DNA of 64,000 bases from Anaeramoeba ignava (taxonomy: Eukaryota; Metamonada; Anaeramoebidae): the NCBI GenBank assembly GCA_028826165.1, contig JAPDFW010000012.1:22393-86392 (forward strand), read 5' to 3'. Position numbers and translations under genes: made by a program. Positions 1 through 11,900 of the stretch are shown here, in pieces; the stretch's first letter is position 1, and every line of letters begins with the position of its first letter. Under the pieces are notes generated by a model. It searched no databases and had not been told where the DNA came from. It worked only from the letters and a program-made list of their open reading frames with translations.

Positions 1-1966
1 GTCCTTCGGTTTGGGTTTAATGTCGCCACGTTTGCGCAAAAATGCAACTGCTCCTGCCATCCCTTTTCCTACAACAGGCTCTTCATTTATCCCTTCGGCG
101 CTTTCTTCTTTTATCTGTGCATCACTCCCTTCTGTTGTCCATGACTCTTTTGATGTTCTTGTTTTTTTATCTTGTTTATTCTCCCTTTTTTTTTTCTTTG
201 TTTCTTCTTCTTCTTTTGTTTTTTCTTTTCCATTTTCAATACTTTTTTCTGTTTCTCTTGACTTGTAGTTTTGTTTCTTCTTTCTTTCTCGCGAAGATTC
301 ATGTCTCGCTTTTTTTGTTTTCTGTTTGTTTTCTTCTTCTTCTTTTTCTTTTTCTTTTTCTTTTTCTTCTTTCTTTTTCTTTTTCTTTTTTTTCCGTTTT
401 TTTTTTAACATTAAAAATTGAAGATTGATCTTCACCTTCAGTTTGGTCATTAAATTCATGAGCAGCAATAAATTCAGTAATTTCTGTGAGAACAATACCA
501 TTATTTTTTTGTAAATCATCAGAATCATTTTCATTTTCATTTTGATTTTCATTTTGATTTTCATTTGAATTTTTCGATTTTTCAACATATTCTAAAATTT
601 TTTCTGTTCCTTTCACACTTTCTTTATTCTCAAGATTCCTTTTTGCTCGTGCTAATGAATTCGATACATCTTTCTGGTTCATTTCATCGAAAAACCAGAG
701 ACTCTGATTGCGTGCTCTTTCCAACGCAAGTTCAAAACGATTCAAAAATTTTGCATTTGATTTTAATTCTTTTTTTTCGTCTTTTTTTTCGCTTGGCAAT
801 CCATGATCATCAGAAGATTCTGGAACTTGAATATTATCAAGCTCATTGATAAGATCGTCAATTCCTTGCTTTTTGATGTTTGATTTATTCTTCAGTTTTT
901 TTTTTGTTTTTCTAAATTGGACTTTATTTTGGACAATTTGATTTTTATTCGTTTCCTCATTCAAATTTTGATTAGAAATCACTGATGGATTTTGAATTTT
1001 TAAATCATGATTTGAATTGAAAGAAAAATTCCGATTTGATTTTTCAATCGGAATATTCCCGTTATTCTGTATTTTCACAGTTGAATTTTTGCCATTCGGT
1101 TTTTCATCCTCGATTGAATATTGAGGAAGAAGAATTTTTTGTTGCTCATCATAAGGATCATAAGCAACTTTCTGGTTCCTTAGCTTCATATTCTTCAAGT
1201 CCCTTTCTCGTTGAAGAACTTCCTCACTTACAAGTTTGACATCACTGTTATTTAATTCGTTTCTATTTTTATCCAATATATTTGTATCTTGCAAAGTTAA
1301 AATTGTTTCTTCTTGATTAATAAGATTGTTTATTCCATGGCCAATCATCATTCCCTTTAAATCTTCATGCGAATAAACTTGATTTTTTTGCCTGTTCAAG
1401 TTTTCAATAGAAAAATTATAGCTGTCATAATTTTCATCTTGTTCTTCCAACAATTTTGCTTGCATTTCTGCCTTTCTTTTTTCCTCCTCAAGCCGCTCAA
1501 GTTCGAGCTCACGGTTCTTTTGCACCCATTTCAATGTCTCTTCCTCGTTTCTATTTTTTTTATGCACTCTAGATCTTTTTTCTAAATTTGAATGTTCTTC
1601 TTTTTTCCGTTTTTTTTTTTTCTCTTTAATTTGTTGGATTAACGGCTTGTCAAGTTCTAACTTGATAATTTTTTTTGGTTTTTTCTCTTTGTGTTTTTTC
1701 CTGTCTTTGTTTTCCTTTTTCTTATTTTTTTCTTGATTTTTTGATTGATTTGATTGTTGTTCTTTTTCATATTTTTCTTTTGCTTTTTTAAACTCTAAAA
1801 GATCAGCTTCTTTTTGTTCTTTTGCTTTCTTTTCTTCTTCTGTTAAAGTTTGTTGAGCATTTGGTTTTTGTTGTGTGGTTGATTTATTAAGTGGTTTGAG
1901 ACCTAATTTTCTTCTAAGTTCATCAGTTTCTTCAATTGATAAAGATTTTTTAAAGTCTGACGACAT
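1..1966 (-). CDS. SART1: SART1/Snu66, tri-snRNP-associated protein 1 (3' end outside window)
   Basis: SART1 is a core component of the U4/U6.U5 tri-snRNP and acts in pre-mRNA splicing in the nucleus. The N-terminus carries the family signature LSIEETDELRRKLGLKPL. This is followed by a long Lys/Glu helix, then the block DLKGMMIGHGINN with ETILTLQDTNIL and the NMKLRNQKVAYDPYDE stretch, all in the order expected for SART1. The frame used from 1966 stops at 299. The conserved continuation (VVGKGMAGAVAFLRKRGDI, about 31-90) lies in a different frame that is open from about 420 to the window edge. I therefore read one gene with a one-base frame break in the ten-T run at 397-406. The real end lies left of base 1. 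Identity is secure; the cause of the break is not known. Confidence 0.9.
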
Positions 1967-2012
1967 TTTTAAAAAAGAAAAAAAAATGAAAAAAATGAAA
2001 AATGAAAAATGA
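1967..2012 (-). promoter_or_regulatory. T-run/CAT/T-run block upstream of SART1
   Basis: On the coding (minus) strand this reads as repeated T-runs separated by CAT, ending close to the ATG. The same pattern precedes most genes in the window, so I take it as a core promoter or 5' leader element. That function is inference. Confidence 0.5.
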
Positions 2013-2029
2013 AAAAAAAATATTTATAA

Positions 2030-3430
2030 ATTTTTAAACATCAAAAAAAAAAGGAGAATTAGGATTAATTTAAAATTTCTTTTCCTTTCTTTTCTTTAAT
2101 TCTAATTCTCTTGCTAATTTATTCTTTTGTTTTTAAAAAAAATGAAAAAAATGGAAAAAAAATATTTTTTATTTATAATTTTTTATTTAAATTTTTAAAC
2201 ATCAAAAAAAAAAGGAGAATTAGGATTAATTTAAAATTTCTTTTCCTCTCTTTTCTTTAATTCTAATTCTCTTGCTAATTTATTCTTTTGTTTTTAAAAA
2301 AATGAAAAAAATGGAGAAAAAATATATTTTATTTATAATTTTTATTTAATTTTTTAAACATCAAAAAAAAAAGGAGAATTAGGATTAATTTAAAATTTCT
2401 TTTCCTTTCTTTTCTTTAATTCTAATTCTCTTGCTAATTTATTCTTTTGTTTTTAAAAAAAAATGAAAAAAATGGAAAAAATATTTATAAATTTTTAAAC
2501 ATCAAAAAAAAAAGGAGAACTAGAATTAATTTAAAATTTCTTTTCCTTTCTTTTCTTTAATTCTAATTCTCTTGCTAATTTACTCTTTTGTTTTTAAAAA
2601 AAAATGAAAAAAATGAGAAAAAATATTTTTTATTTATAATTTTTTATTTAAATTTTTAAACATCAAAAAAAAAAGGAGAATTAGGATTAATTTAAAATTT
2701 CTTTTCTTTTCTTTTCTTTAATTCTAATTCTCTTGCTAATTTACTCTTTTGTTTTTAAAAAAAAAGAAAAAAATGGAAAAAAAATATTTTTTATTTATAA
2801 TTTTTTATTTAAATTTTTAAACATCAAAAAAAAAAGGAGAATTAGGATTAATTTAAAATTTCTTTTCTTTTGATTTCTTTAATTCTAATTCTCTTGCTAA
2901 TTTATTCTTTTGTTTTTAAAAAAAAAGAAAAAAATGGAGAAAAAATATTTTTTATTTATAATTTTTTATTTAAATTTTTAAACATCAAAAAAAAAAGGAG
3001 AATTAGGATTAATTTAAAATTTCTTTTCCTCTCTTTTCTTTAATTCTAATTCTCTTGCTAATTTATTCTTTTGTTTTTAAAAAAAAATGAAAAAAATGGA
3101 GAAAAAATATATTTTATTTATAATTTTTTATTTAATTTTTTAAACATCAAAAAAAAAAGGAGAATTAGGATTAATTTAAAATTTCTTTTCTTTTCTTTTC
3201 TTTAATTCTAATTCTCTTGCTAATTTACTCTTTTGTTTTTAAAAAAAAAAGAAAAAAATGAGAAAAAATATATTTTATTTATAATTTTTTATTTAAATTT
3301 TTAAACATCAAAAAAAAAAGGAGAATTAGGATTAATTTAAAATTTCTTTTCTTTTCTTTTCTTTAATTCTAATTCTCTTGCTAATTTACTCTTTTGTTTT
3401 TAAAAAAAAAAGAAGAAAATGAAAAAAAAC
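2030..3430. repeat. Satellite A: nine copies of a ~161-bp unit with a hairpin
   Basis: Copies begin GGAGAATTAGGATTAA at 2053, 2214, 2373, 2514 (variant GGAGAACTAG), 2675, 2836, 2997, 3159 and 3320. Spacing is about 161 bp, with one interval of 141 bp. Each copy holds an imperfect inverted repeat (GAGAATTAGGATTAA against TTAATTCTAATTCTC) with a one-position wobble or mismatch. It also holds an AAAATGAAAAAAATGG block like the one directly upstream of SART1. The array lies between the 5' end of SART1 and the 3' end of the bZIP gene. Confidence 0.9.
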
Positions 3431-3528
3431 TAAAGTTGGTTTTATTCTTCTTTTTTTTTACAAATCTTTTCAAACAAAAAAAAACAATTTAAATCAAATA
3501 AAAATAAAAATAATCCAATAAATTGCAA

Positions 3529-4603
3529 TTAATCTTCTTTTTTTGAATTTGTTTTCTTTTTGGTTTTTCTTTTCTTTTTGTTTAATTGTTCCTAAAAAAA
3601 AAATAAAATAAAAAAATTTAAATAAAAAAATTTAAGATCGTTTTGATCAATAAAAAAATTTCTTAAAAATAAAGAAGATCAATAACCCCCTTTTATTTTT
3701 AATATAATATAATATAATATAATATAATATTGTTTTTTTACTTACTTTCAGTTTTTCATTTTCAATTCTAAGCTTTTCAACTTCTTTTAAGATCTTTTTT
3801 TGAGTTGTTTCTAATTTTCTAATTTTATGTTCATATTTTTCAAGTTTTCTTTTTGTTCTTTCTCTACTTTTTTTTGCACTTTGTCTGTTTTTAATCATTC
3901 TTCTTAATTTCTTTTGTTCAGGGGATAATAACTTGATTTGTTTTCTTGTCATTTTTCCTGAAAGATCAATTCCATTTATTTGGGGGATTTCTTTTGAATT
4001 TTTGGATTTCTTTACATTTTCATTTTGATTTTCAATTTGATTTTCATTTTGATTTTCAATTTCATTTCCAATTTGGTTTTCATTTTGATTTTCAATTTCA
4101 TTTCCAATTTGGTTTTCATTTCCAATTTCATTTCCAATTTGATTTTGATTTTCAATTTGATTTTCATTTAAATTTTGATTTTGATTTTGATTTTGATTTT
4201 GATTCAAATAATAATTTTCATGTTGAATTTGAATTTCATTCTGATTTTCATTTTGATCTCTTTGTTGTGTGATCACTAATTTATTTTCATTTTCATTTTC
4301 TTTCTTTAAATTTTCTTGTTGAATTGCCATAATTTCGTTAGGTTGAGGAACTATTTATTATTTTAAATTTATTTTTTTTCAAAAATTAATTTTAAATTAA
4401 AAAAGTTAAACAGATCAAAAAGTTATTTTTTTTTAAAAGATTTGTTGGAATGATCTTAATTTTTTTTTTGTTTTGGTTTTTTTTCAATCATTTGATTTTA
4501 ATATTATTAATAATATTTTACCTATAATTTCATCTGGTTCAAAATCTGAAAAACTATCTTTTGAAAGATCATATTCATCATCTGAAGAAGTAAAAGGATG
4601 CAT
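3529..4603 (-). CDS. bZIP transcription factor, three exons
   Basis: Predicted 249 aa from exons 4522-4603, 3746-4350 and 3529-3591. The introns are GTAAAA...TAG and GTAAGT...TAG, and the exon lengths sum to a multiple of three. Exon 1 encodes an acidic N-terminus beginning MHPFTSSDDEYDL. Next comes a long Asn/Gln/Glu hexamer-coded stretch. The basic region NRQSAKKSR fits N-x2-AA-x2-SR-type bZIP spacing and is followed by a heptad-like zipper rich in Leu and Lys. The last exon adds a basic tail ending KKED. The protein should bind DNA as a dimer in the nucleus; the target is unknown. The ATG at 4328-4330 is internal, because splicing from exon 1 keeps the frame and adds a sensible N-terminus. 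Confidence 0.85.
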
Positions 4604-5311
4604 TTTAAACATTCAAAAAAAAAAATTAAATCAAACTAAAAGAAAAATTAAAAGAAAAATTAAAGAAAATCTACTAAAAAAATACGAATTATTAAAATAA
4701 TTCAATTAAGAAAAAAAAAAAGTAAAAGAAAAAAATGAATAAATTGTTGTTCTGTTTTTTTGTTTTAAAAAAAATTTTTCAACTATTAAAAAACCGAAAC
4801 AAAATAAAAAAATGAAAAGATCAAAAAAACAAAAAAAAAAAATATTTTCCAGTTGCGAATTTTTCTTTTTATAGTATTCCTAATATCTTAATACTTTTTT
4901 TCTTTTTCCATTTTCCGATTCCTTTCCATTTTAAAGTTTATTTTTATACGTTAGTCTTAGATTTTTTATTTATTTCAGATCAATTCCCCCAAAAATTAAA
5001 TTTAATTAAAACTATTAATTATTTTTTATTTTTGATTTAGTGAATTTTTTTTTCCACAAAAAAATCAACAAATTTGATTATTATTGAAATTGTTTTAGTT
5101 TTGGTTTGAATTTGAATAAATAGTTTTAATCATTTTTTGTGACTTTTGGATTATAATTTAACTTAATTTAATTTAAATTTTTTTTTTTTTTGCTTTCTTT
5201 TTTAATTTCCTTTTAAATTTTGGATTTAAATTTTGGATTTTTAATTTTCTTTTAATTTTATTGATCAATTTTTATTTGGATTGAAACAACCCCCAAAATA
5301 AAACTGATCTT
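4604..5311. other. Non-coding AT-rich spacer
   Basis: I see no coding frame, RNA gene or clear repeat here beyond A and T runs. It contains the 5' flank of the bZIP gene. Confidence 0.6.
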
Positions 5312-5596
5312 AAAAAAAAAATTCATAAAAATTAAAATCAATTTTTAAATAAGAAATAAAAAATTTTTTTATTTTTGAAAAGTGGAATAATTCCTTTATT
5401 TCTTTTATTTATTTCCAATTTATTTTTAAATTTAATTTTTGAATAAATTTAAATCTTATTTTAATTAAAAAAAAATTCATAAAAATTAAAATCAATTTTT
5501 AAATAAGAAATAAAAAATTTTTTTATTTTTTAAAAATGGAATAATTCCTTTATTTCTTTTATTTATTTTCAATTTCTTTTTAAATTTAATTTTTGA
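5312..5596. repeat. Two-copy direct repeat, ~130 bp each
   Basis: The block starting AAAATTCATAAAAATTAAAA at about 5312 recurs at about 5467 with a few substitutions, for example Gs lost in a GAAAAGTGG segment. The two copies are separated by about 25 bp. No coding potential was seen. Confidence 0.75.
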
Positions 5597-5639
5597 TTGA
5601 AATTGTTTTTATTGATTTTGTTTTTAAAACTTTCCAAAA

Positions 5640-5940
5640 AGAAAAAATTTTTCAAAAAAAAAGGAACATTAATTGAATTTGAAATTGAATTTGTATTGAA
5701 TTTAAAATGGAACATTATTTGGATTTGAATTTAAATTGAATTTGAATTGAATTGATTTGTAAATTGAAATTGAATTGAATTGATTTGTAAATTGAAATTT
5801 AAATTGAATTTGAATTGAATTTGAATTGAATTTGAATTTGAATTGAATTTGAATTGTAAATTGAAATTTAAAATGGAACATTATTTGAATTGAATTTGAA
5901 TTGAATTTGAATTGAATTGGAAATGGAAATGGAAATTATT
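5640..5940. repeat. GAATTTGAATT-type simple array downstream of the RhoGEF gene
   Basis: Imperfect 5-12 bp units (GAATTTGAATTGAATTT) with interspersed AAATTGAAATT. It ends directly at the RhoGEF stop codon and so occupies its 3' flank. Confidence 0.8.
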
Positions 5941-5942
5941 GT

Positions 5943-8900
5943 TTAATCATTTTTTTCGTCATCATCAGTTGTTTCAACAATTTCTAAAATTTCATCACCA
6001 CTTCCAATTTCATCATCACTTCCAATTTGTTCAACTAATATTACTTCTCCATCATAATCACTTCCATCATCATCAACAATTTCAATGACATCTGAATTAG
6101 AATCATTTGATTTTTGATTTGATTTTTGATTTGATTTTTGATTTGATTTTTGATTTGATTTTTGATTTGATTTTTGATTTGATTTTTCATTTAATTTTTC
6201 ATTTAGTTTTTCATTTAATTTTTGAATTAATTTTTGATTTAATTTGTCTTCATCACTCTCAATTAAATTTTCATCATCAGTTGTTTCAATAATCTCTAAA
6301 ATTTCATCATCACTTCCAATTTCATCATCACTTCCAATTTGTTCAACTAATATTACTTCTCCATCATAATCACTTCCATCATCAGCAACAAGTTCATAAT
6401 AATCTTGATTTTCATAAAAGGATTCATTTTCATTAACATATGTAATTATTTCATCATTTTTTTGTTTCTTTTCTTCTAAAATTTTTTGTTTCTCTTTTTC
6501 AACTAAATTGTTTTCAACTTCTAAAGAAAAATTAAGTAAATTTATCCATTCCTTCATTTCAGAATAAGAATCACACTTAAATATATATGTTCTGTCGAAT
6601 GTTGTAATTTCAAATACATTTTCATTTGGAAATCTTTCACTTTTTTTGATTGATGCTAATTGAAGTGAAATGCTTTTTGTTGGTTTTGTTTCATTATTTT
6701 TTGAATAATAAAGATAATGATTTTCAAGTTTCGAATTTATTGAAGTCCATTGTTGAATTGCATCTCCTCTAAATCTATAAAGATTTCCTTGTTTTGTTGG
6801 AAAAGAAAATTTATCTTCATCTTTTAAATTGTTTGGTTCTATAAATTCCTTTTCATCAAATTTAATTTCTTTAATATTATCATCATCAGTATGAGTATAT
6901 GATTCAAAATCTGATGAATATGGACTAGATTTTGATTTTAGATTTAGATTTAGATTTTGATTTAGATTTTGATTTTGATTTAGATTTTGATTTTGATTTT
7001 GATTTTGATTTTGATTTTGATTTTGATTTTGATTTTGATTTTGATTTTGATTTTGATTTTGATTTTGATTTTGATTTTGATTTAGATTTAGATTTTGATT
7101 TAGATTTAGATTTAGATTTAGATTTAGATTTAGATTTAGATTTAGATTTTAAATCTTGTTTTAAATCTTGTTTTAAATCTTGTTTTAAATCTTGTTTTAA
7201 ATCATGTTTTAAATCTTGTTTTAAATCTTGTTTTAAATCTTGTTTTGTTTCTTGTTTTAAATCTTGCTTTAAATCTTGTTTTGTTTCTTGTTTTAAATCT
7301 TGTTTTAAATCTTGTTTTGTTTCTTGCTTTAAATCTTGTTTTAAATCTTGTTTTAAATCTTGTTTTAAATCTTGTTTTAAATCTTGTTTTAAATCTTGTT
7401 TTAAATCTTGTTTTAAATCTTGTTTTATTTCTTGTTTTAAATCTTGTTTTAAATCTTGTTTTAAATCTTGTTTTAAATCTTGTTTTAAATCTTGTTTTAA
7501 ATCTTGTTTTAAATCTTGTTTTAAATCTTGTTTTGTTTCTTGTTTTAAATCTTGTTTTAAATCTTGTTTTAAATCTTTGTTTTTTAAATCTTGTTTTTAA
7601 ATCTTGTTTTTAAATCTTGTTTTTAAATCTTGTTTTAAATCTTGTTTTAAATCTTGTTTTAAATCTTGTTTTAAATCTTGTTTTAAATCTTGTTTTAAAT
7701 CTTGTTTTAAATCTTGTTTTAAATCTTGTTTTAAATCTTGTTTTAAATCTTGTTTTAAATCTTGTTTTAAATCTTGTTTTAAATCTTGTTTTAAATCTTG
7801 TTTTAAATCTTGTTTTAAATCTTGTTTTAAATCTTGTTTTAAATCTTGTTTTAAATCTTGTTTTGTTTCTTGTTTTAAATCTTGTTTTAAATCTTGTTTT
7901 AAATCTTGTTTTAAATCTTGTTTTAAATCTTGTTTTAAATCTTGTTTTAAATCTTGTTTTAAATCTTGTTTTAAATCTTGTTTTAAATCTTGTTTTAAAT
8001 CTTGTTTTAAATCTTGTTTTAAATCTTGTTTTAAATCTTGTTTTAAATCTTGTTTTAAATCTTGTTTTAAATCTTGTTTTTAAATCTTGTTTTAAATCTT
8101 GTTTTAAATCTTGTTTTTAAATCTTGTTTTTAAATCTTGTTTTAAATCTTGTTTTAAATCTTGTTTTAAATCTTGTTTTAAATCTTGTTTTAAATCTTGT
8201 TTTTAAATCTTGTTTTTTTGTTTTAAATCTTGTTTTAAATCTTGTTTTAAATCTTGTTTTTAAATCTTGTTTTAAATCTTGTTTTAAATCTTGTTTTAAA
8301 TCTTGTTTTAAATCTTGTTTTAAATCTTGTTTTTAAATCTTGTTTTAAATCTTGTTTTTAAATCTTGTTTTTGTTTTAAATCTTGTTTTTTAAATCTTGT
8401 TTTAAATCTTGTTTTAAATCTTGTTTTGAATCTTGTTTTAAATCTTGTTTTAAATCTTGTTTTAAATCTTGTTTTAAATCTTGTTTTAAATCTTGTTTTA
8501 AATCTTGTTTTAAATCTTGTTTTAAATCTTGTTTTAAATCTTGTTTTAAATCTTGTTTTGAATCTTGTTTTAAATCTTGTTTTAAATCTTGTTTTAAATC
8601 TTGTTTTAAATCTTGTTTTGAATCTTGTTTTAAATCTTGTTTTAAATCTTGTTTTGAATCTTGTTTTGAATCTTGTTTTAAATCTTGTTTTAAATCTTGT
8701 TTTAAATCTTGTTTTAAATCTTGTTTTATTTCTTGTTTTATTTCTTGTTTTAAATCTTGTTTTAAATCTTGTTTTAAATCTTGTTTTAAATCTTGTTTTG
8801 AATCTTGTTTTAAATCTTGTTTTAAATCTTGTTTTAAATCTTGTTTTAAATCTTGTTTTAAATCTTGTTTTAAATCTTGTTTTAAATCTTGTTTTAAATC

Positions 8901-11900
8901 TTGTTTTATTTCTTGTTTTAAATCTTGTTTTAAATCTTGTTTTAAATCTTGTTTTAAATCTTGCTTTGTTTCTTGTTTGATTTCTTGTTTTGGTTGTTCA
9001 AAAATTGAAACCATTTGGCTAATTTTTTCTTCTTTTTGTTTTGGTTCTTGTTTTATTTCTTGTTTTATTTCTTGTTTTGGTTGTTCAAAAATTGAAACCA
9101 TTTGATTAATTTTTTCTTCTTTTTGTTTTGGTTCTTGTTTTATTTGTTTGATTTCTTGTTTTGGTTGTTCAAAAATTGAAACCATTTGATTAATTTTCTC
9201 TGTTTTTTGTTTTGGTGCTAGTTGAATTTTATCTTTATTTTGTTCTTCTTGTGATTGTTGAAAAATTGAAATGATTTTATTAAATTTTTCTTTTTCTTCT
9301 AATGACTCTTTTTTGATTTCTTTTTTTGGTTCTTCTTTTGGCTTTTCAAAAATTGAAATGATTTTATTAAATTTCTCTTTTTCTTCTTCTTTTAAATCTT
9401 GTTTTAAATCTTGTTTTATTTCTTGTTTTAAGTCTTGTTTTGAATCTTGTTTTAAATCTTGTTTTAAATCTTGTTTTAAATCTTGTTTTATTTCTTGTTT
9501 TAAATCTTGTTTTAAATCTTGTTTTAAATCTTGTTTTAAATCTTGTTTTAAATCTTGTTTTAAATCTTGTTTTAAATCTTGTTTTAAATCTTGTTTTATT
9601 TCTTGTTTTATTTCTTGTTTTAAATCTTGTTTTATTTCTTGTTTTATTTCTTGTTTTAAATCTTGTTTTGGTTCTTCAAAAATGGAAACAATTTTGTTAA
9701 TATTCTCTTTTTCTTGCTTTGGTGTTAACACGATTTGTTTATGTTTTGATTCTTGTTTTTGATCCTTTTCTTGTGTAACTTCTTTTTCTTTTTCGAAATT
9801 GACTGATCTAGATTTACGAGATGGTTTTTTCTCTTTTAAATCAATTAAAACTTCATTCCCAAATTTTACACTTCTTCTTGTTTCATTTTCATTTTCTTTT
9901 TCATGTTCTTTTTCATGTTCTTTTTCATGTTCTTTTTCTTTTTCTTTTTCACTTGATGAAGAACTTTCACTCGATTTTGATTTTGATTTCGATTTTGATT
10001 TTGATTTATTTTTTTTGGATTTTTTGGATTTTCTTCTTTGTTTTGATTTTTTGGATTTAATTTCCTTGTTTTCTTTCTTTGCAGAATCATTATTTTGAAC
10101 ATTCAATTTAGAATCATTTGAAACTAAATTATCTTCTGATTCATTTTCTTCATTTTCATCTTTTTTAAGTAATGATATTAAATTTTCTCTTATTTGATTT
10201 ATCCATTCAAGAGCTCCAAATAAATTTCCAGTTGATAAATAATAAATTCTTGTTGAAGTTTTGATTTGAAATCCATTAAAGTCAGGAATTAAACTTGAAT
10301 TGCAATCCAATAAATGTAAAATATTTTTTGGAGTTTCTTCCTTTTAAATAAATAAGAATAAATAAGAATTGAATTAAATTTATTTTGAATTAAATTTATT
10401 TTGAATTAAAATTATTTTGAATTAAATTTATTTTGAATTAAATTTATTTTGAATTAAAATTATTTTGAATTAAATTTATTTTGAAATAATTTTATTTTGA
10501 ATTAAATTTATTTTGAATTAAATTTATTTTGAATTAAATTTATTTTGAATTAAATTTATTTTGAATTAATTTTATTTTGAATTAAATTTATTTTGAATTA
10601 ATTTTATTTTGAATTAAATTTATTTTGAATTAAACTTATTTTGAATTAAACTTATTTTGAATTAAACTTATTTTGAATTAAATTTATTTTGAATTAAACT
10701 TATTTTGAATTAAATTTATTTTGAATTAATTTTATATTGAATTAAATTTATTTTGAATTAAAATTATTTTGAATTAAACTTATTTTGAATTAAATTTATT
10801 TTGAATTAAATTTATTTTGAATTAAATTTATTTTGAATTAAATTTATTTTGAATTAATTTTATTTTGAATTAAATTTATTTTGAATTAAATTTATTTTGA
10901 ATTAAATTTAATTTTATCAAGTTACAGATTCTGGATTAAATATATAAATTTTATCATTCAATAAAAACACGATCTTATCTTTTGTTTCTTGTGATTGAAT
11001 TGCTTTAAATTGAATTAACGAAGTTTGAAGTTGAAAATGTGTATTTTTTGAACGAATATCTTTAAGAGACATAAGTTCATGATCAGCAATTTGATTTCTT
11101 TTTTCTTTTGTTATAATTTCCTTTTTCAATCGTAAATTTTCAATAAAAGAAGAAATAGCATCATCAATAGCAACAATCCAAGACAATTTTTCTTTTGAAT
11201 TTGAAGCAGCCAATATAACTTGAATATTTTCCTTTTCGTTTGATAAAGAAAAAATCAAATCAGGAGGATTTTGTTGTTTCTTTTTGCTTTCACTGTGGTG
11301 TTCAGTCATTTCAAGAATTAAATTTTCATTCAAAAATATTTTTGTGAATCCATTCAAAGATATTTTAGACATAAAACGAAGTTTTGAGCCTGAAATTTTG
11401 GCAATGATTAAAAGATCGTTGAACATGAAGAGTTGAATATTGATTGCCTTTGAACGCTTGATTAATTGCAATTTGCCTTCGCGAACAAATCTTCTGCTTG
11501 GAGAAGCAATTTTTTCGATTCCTATTACTTTGTTTTGGATTAAAAGAACTTCATTCATATTTTCAGCTTCTCTTTTTTTCTCATTAACATAGAACGCAAC
11601 ATCCTTGATTTTCTTGAGAGCATCTGATAGATCCGAGTAATCGGGATGTGTTTGTATTGTGTTTTTGAGAAGATCCTCTAGAAGAAGAACATATCTTGGT
11701 ATGCGTTGAATTGGCATGATTAAAAAAGCTGTCAAATCAAGCATTTTTGTTTCTGGATTTTTTTTTGCCTTTTCAATAAAATTGTGGAAATCCTTTTTTT
11801 TGCTTAGCGAAACAATTGTTTCAAGTGCGTTATTGTAGTTGTTAATATATTCAGTGTAAACTTTTAAGAATGCTCCCATCATTCGAAATACATCGCCAAG

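Noticed and set aside
2030-3430. CRISPR array
   Set aside because: Units are 161 bp with no variable spacers, in a eukaryotic genome with introns.
4473-4700. Plus-strand 75-aa frame
   Set aside because: It is antisense to bZIP exon 1, which splices in phase on the minus strand.
6932-9105. Long plus-strand frames of Phe-Lys-Ser-Cys or Asn-Leu-Val-Leu
   Set aside because: They are antisense readings of the QDLK minisatellite. Every frame of a 12-mer without stops stays open, and the minus-strand frame joins real PH domains.
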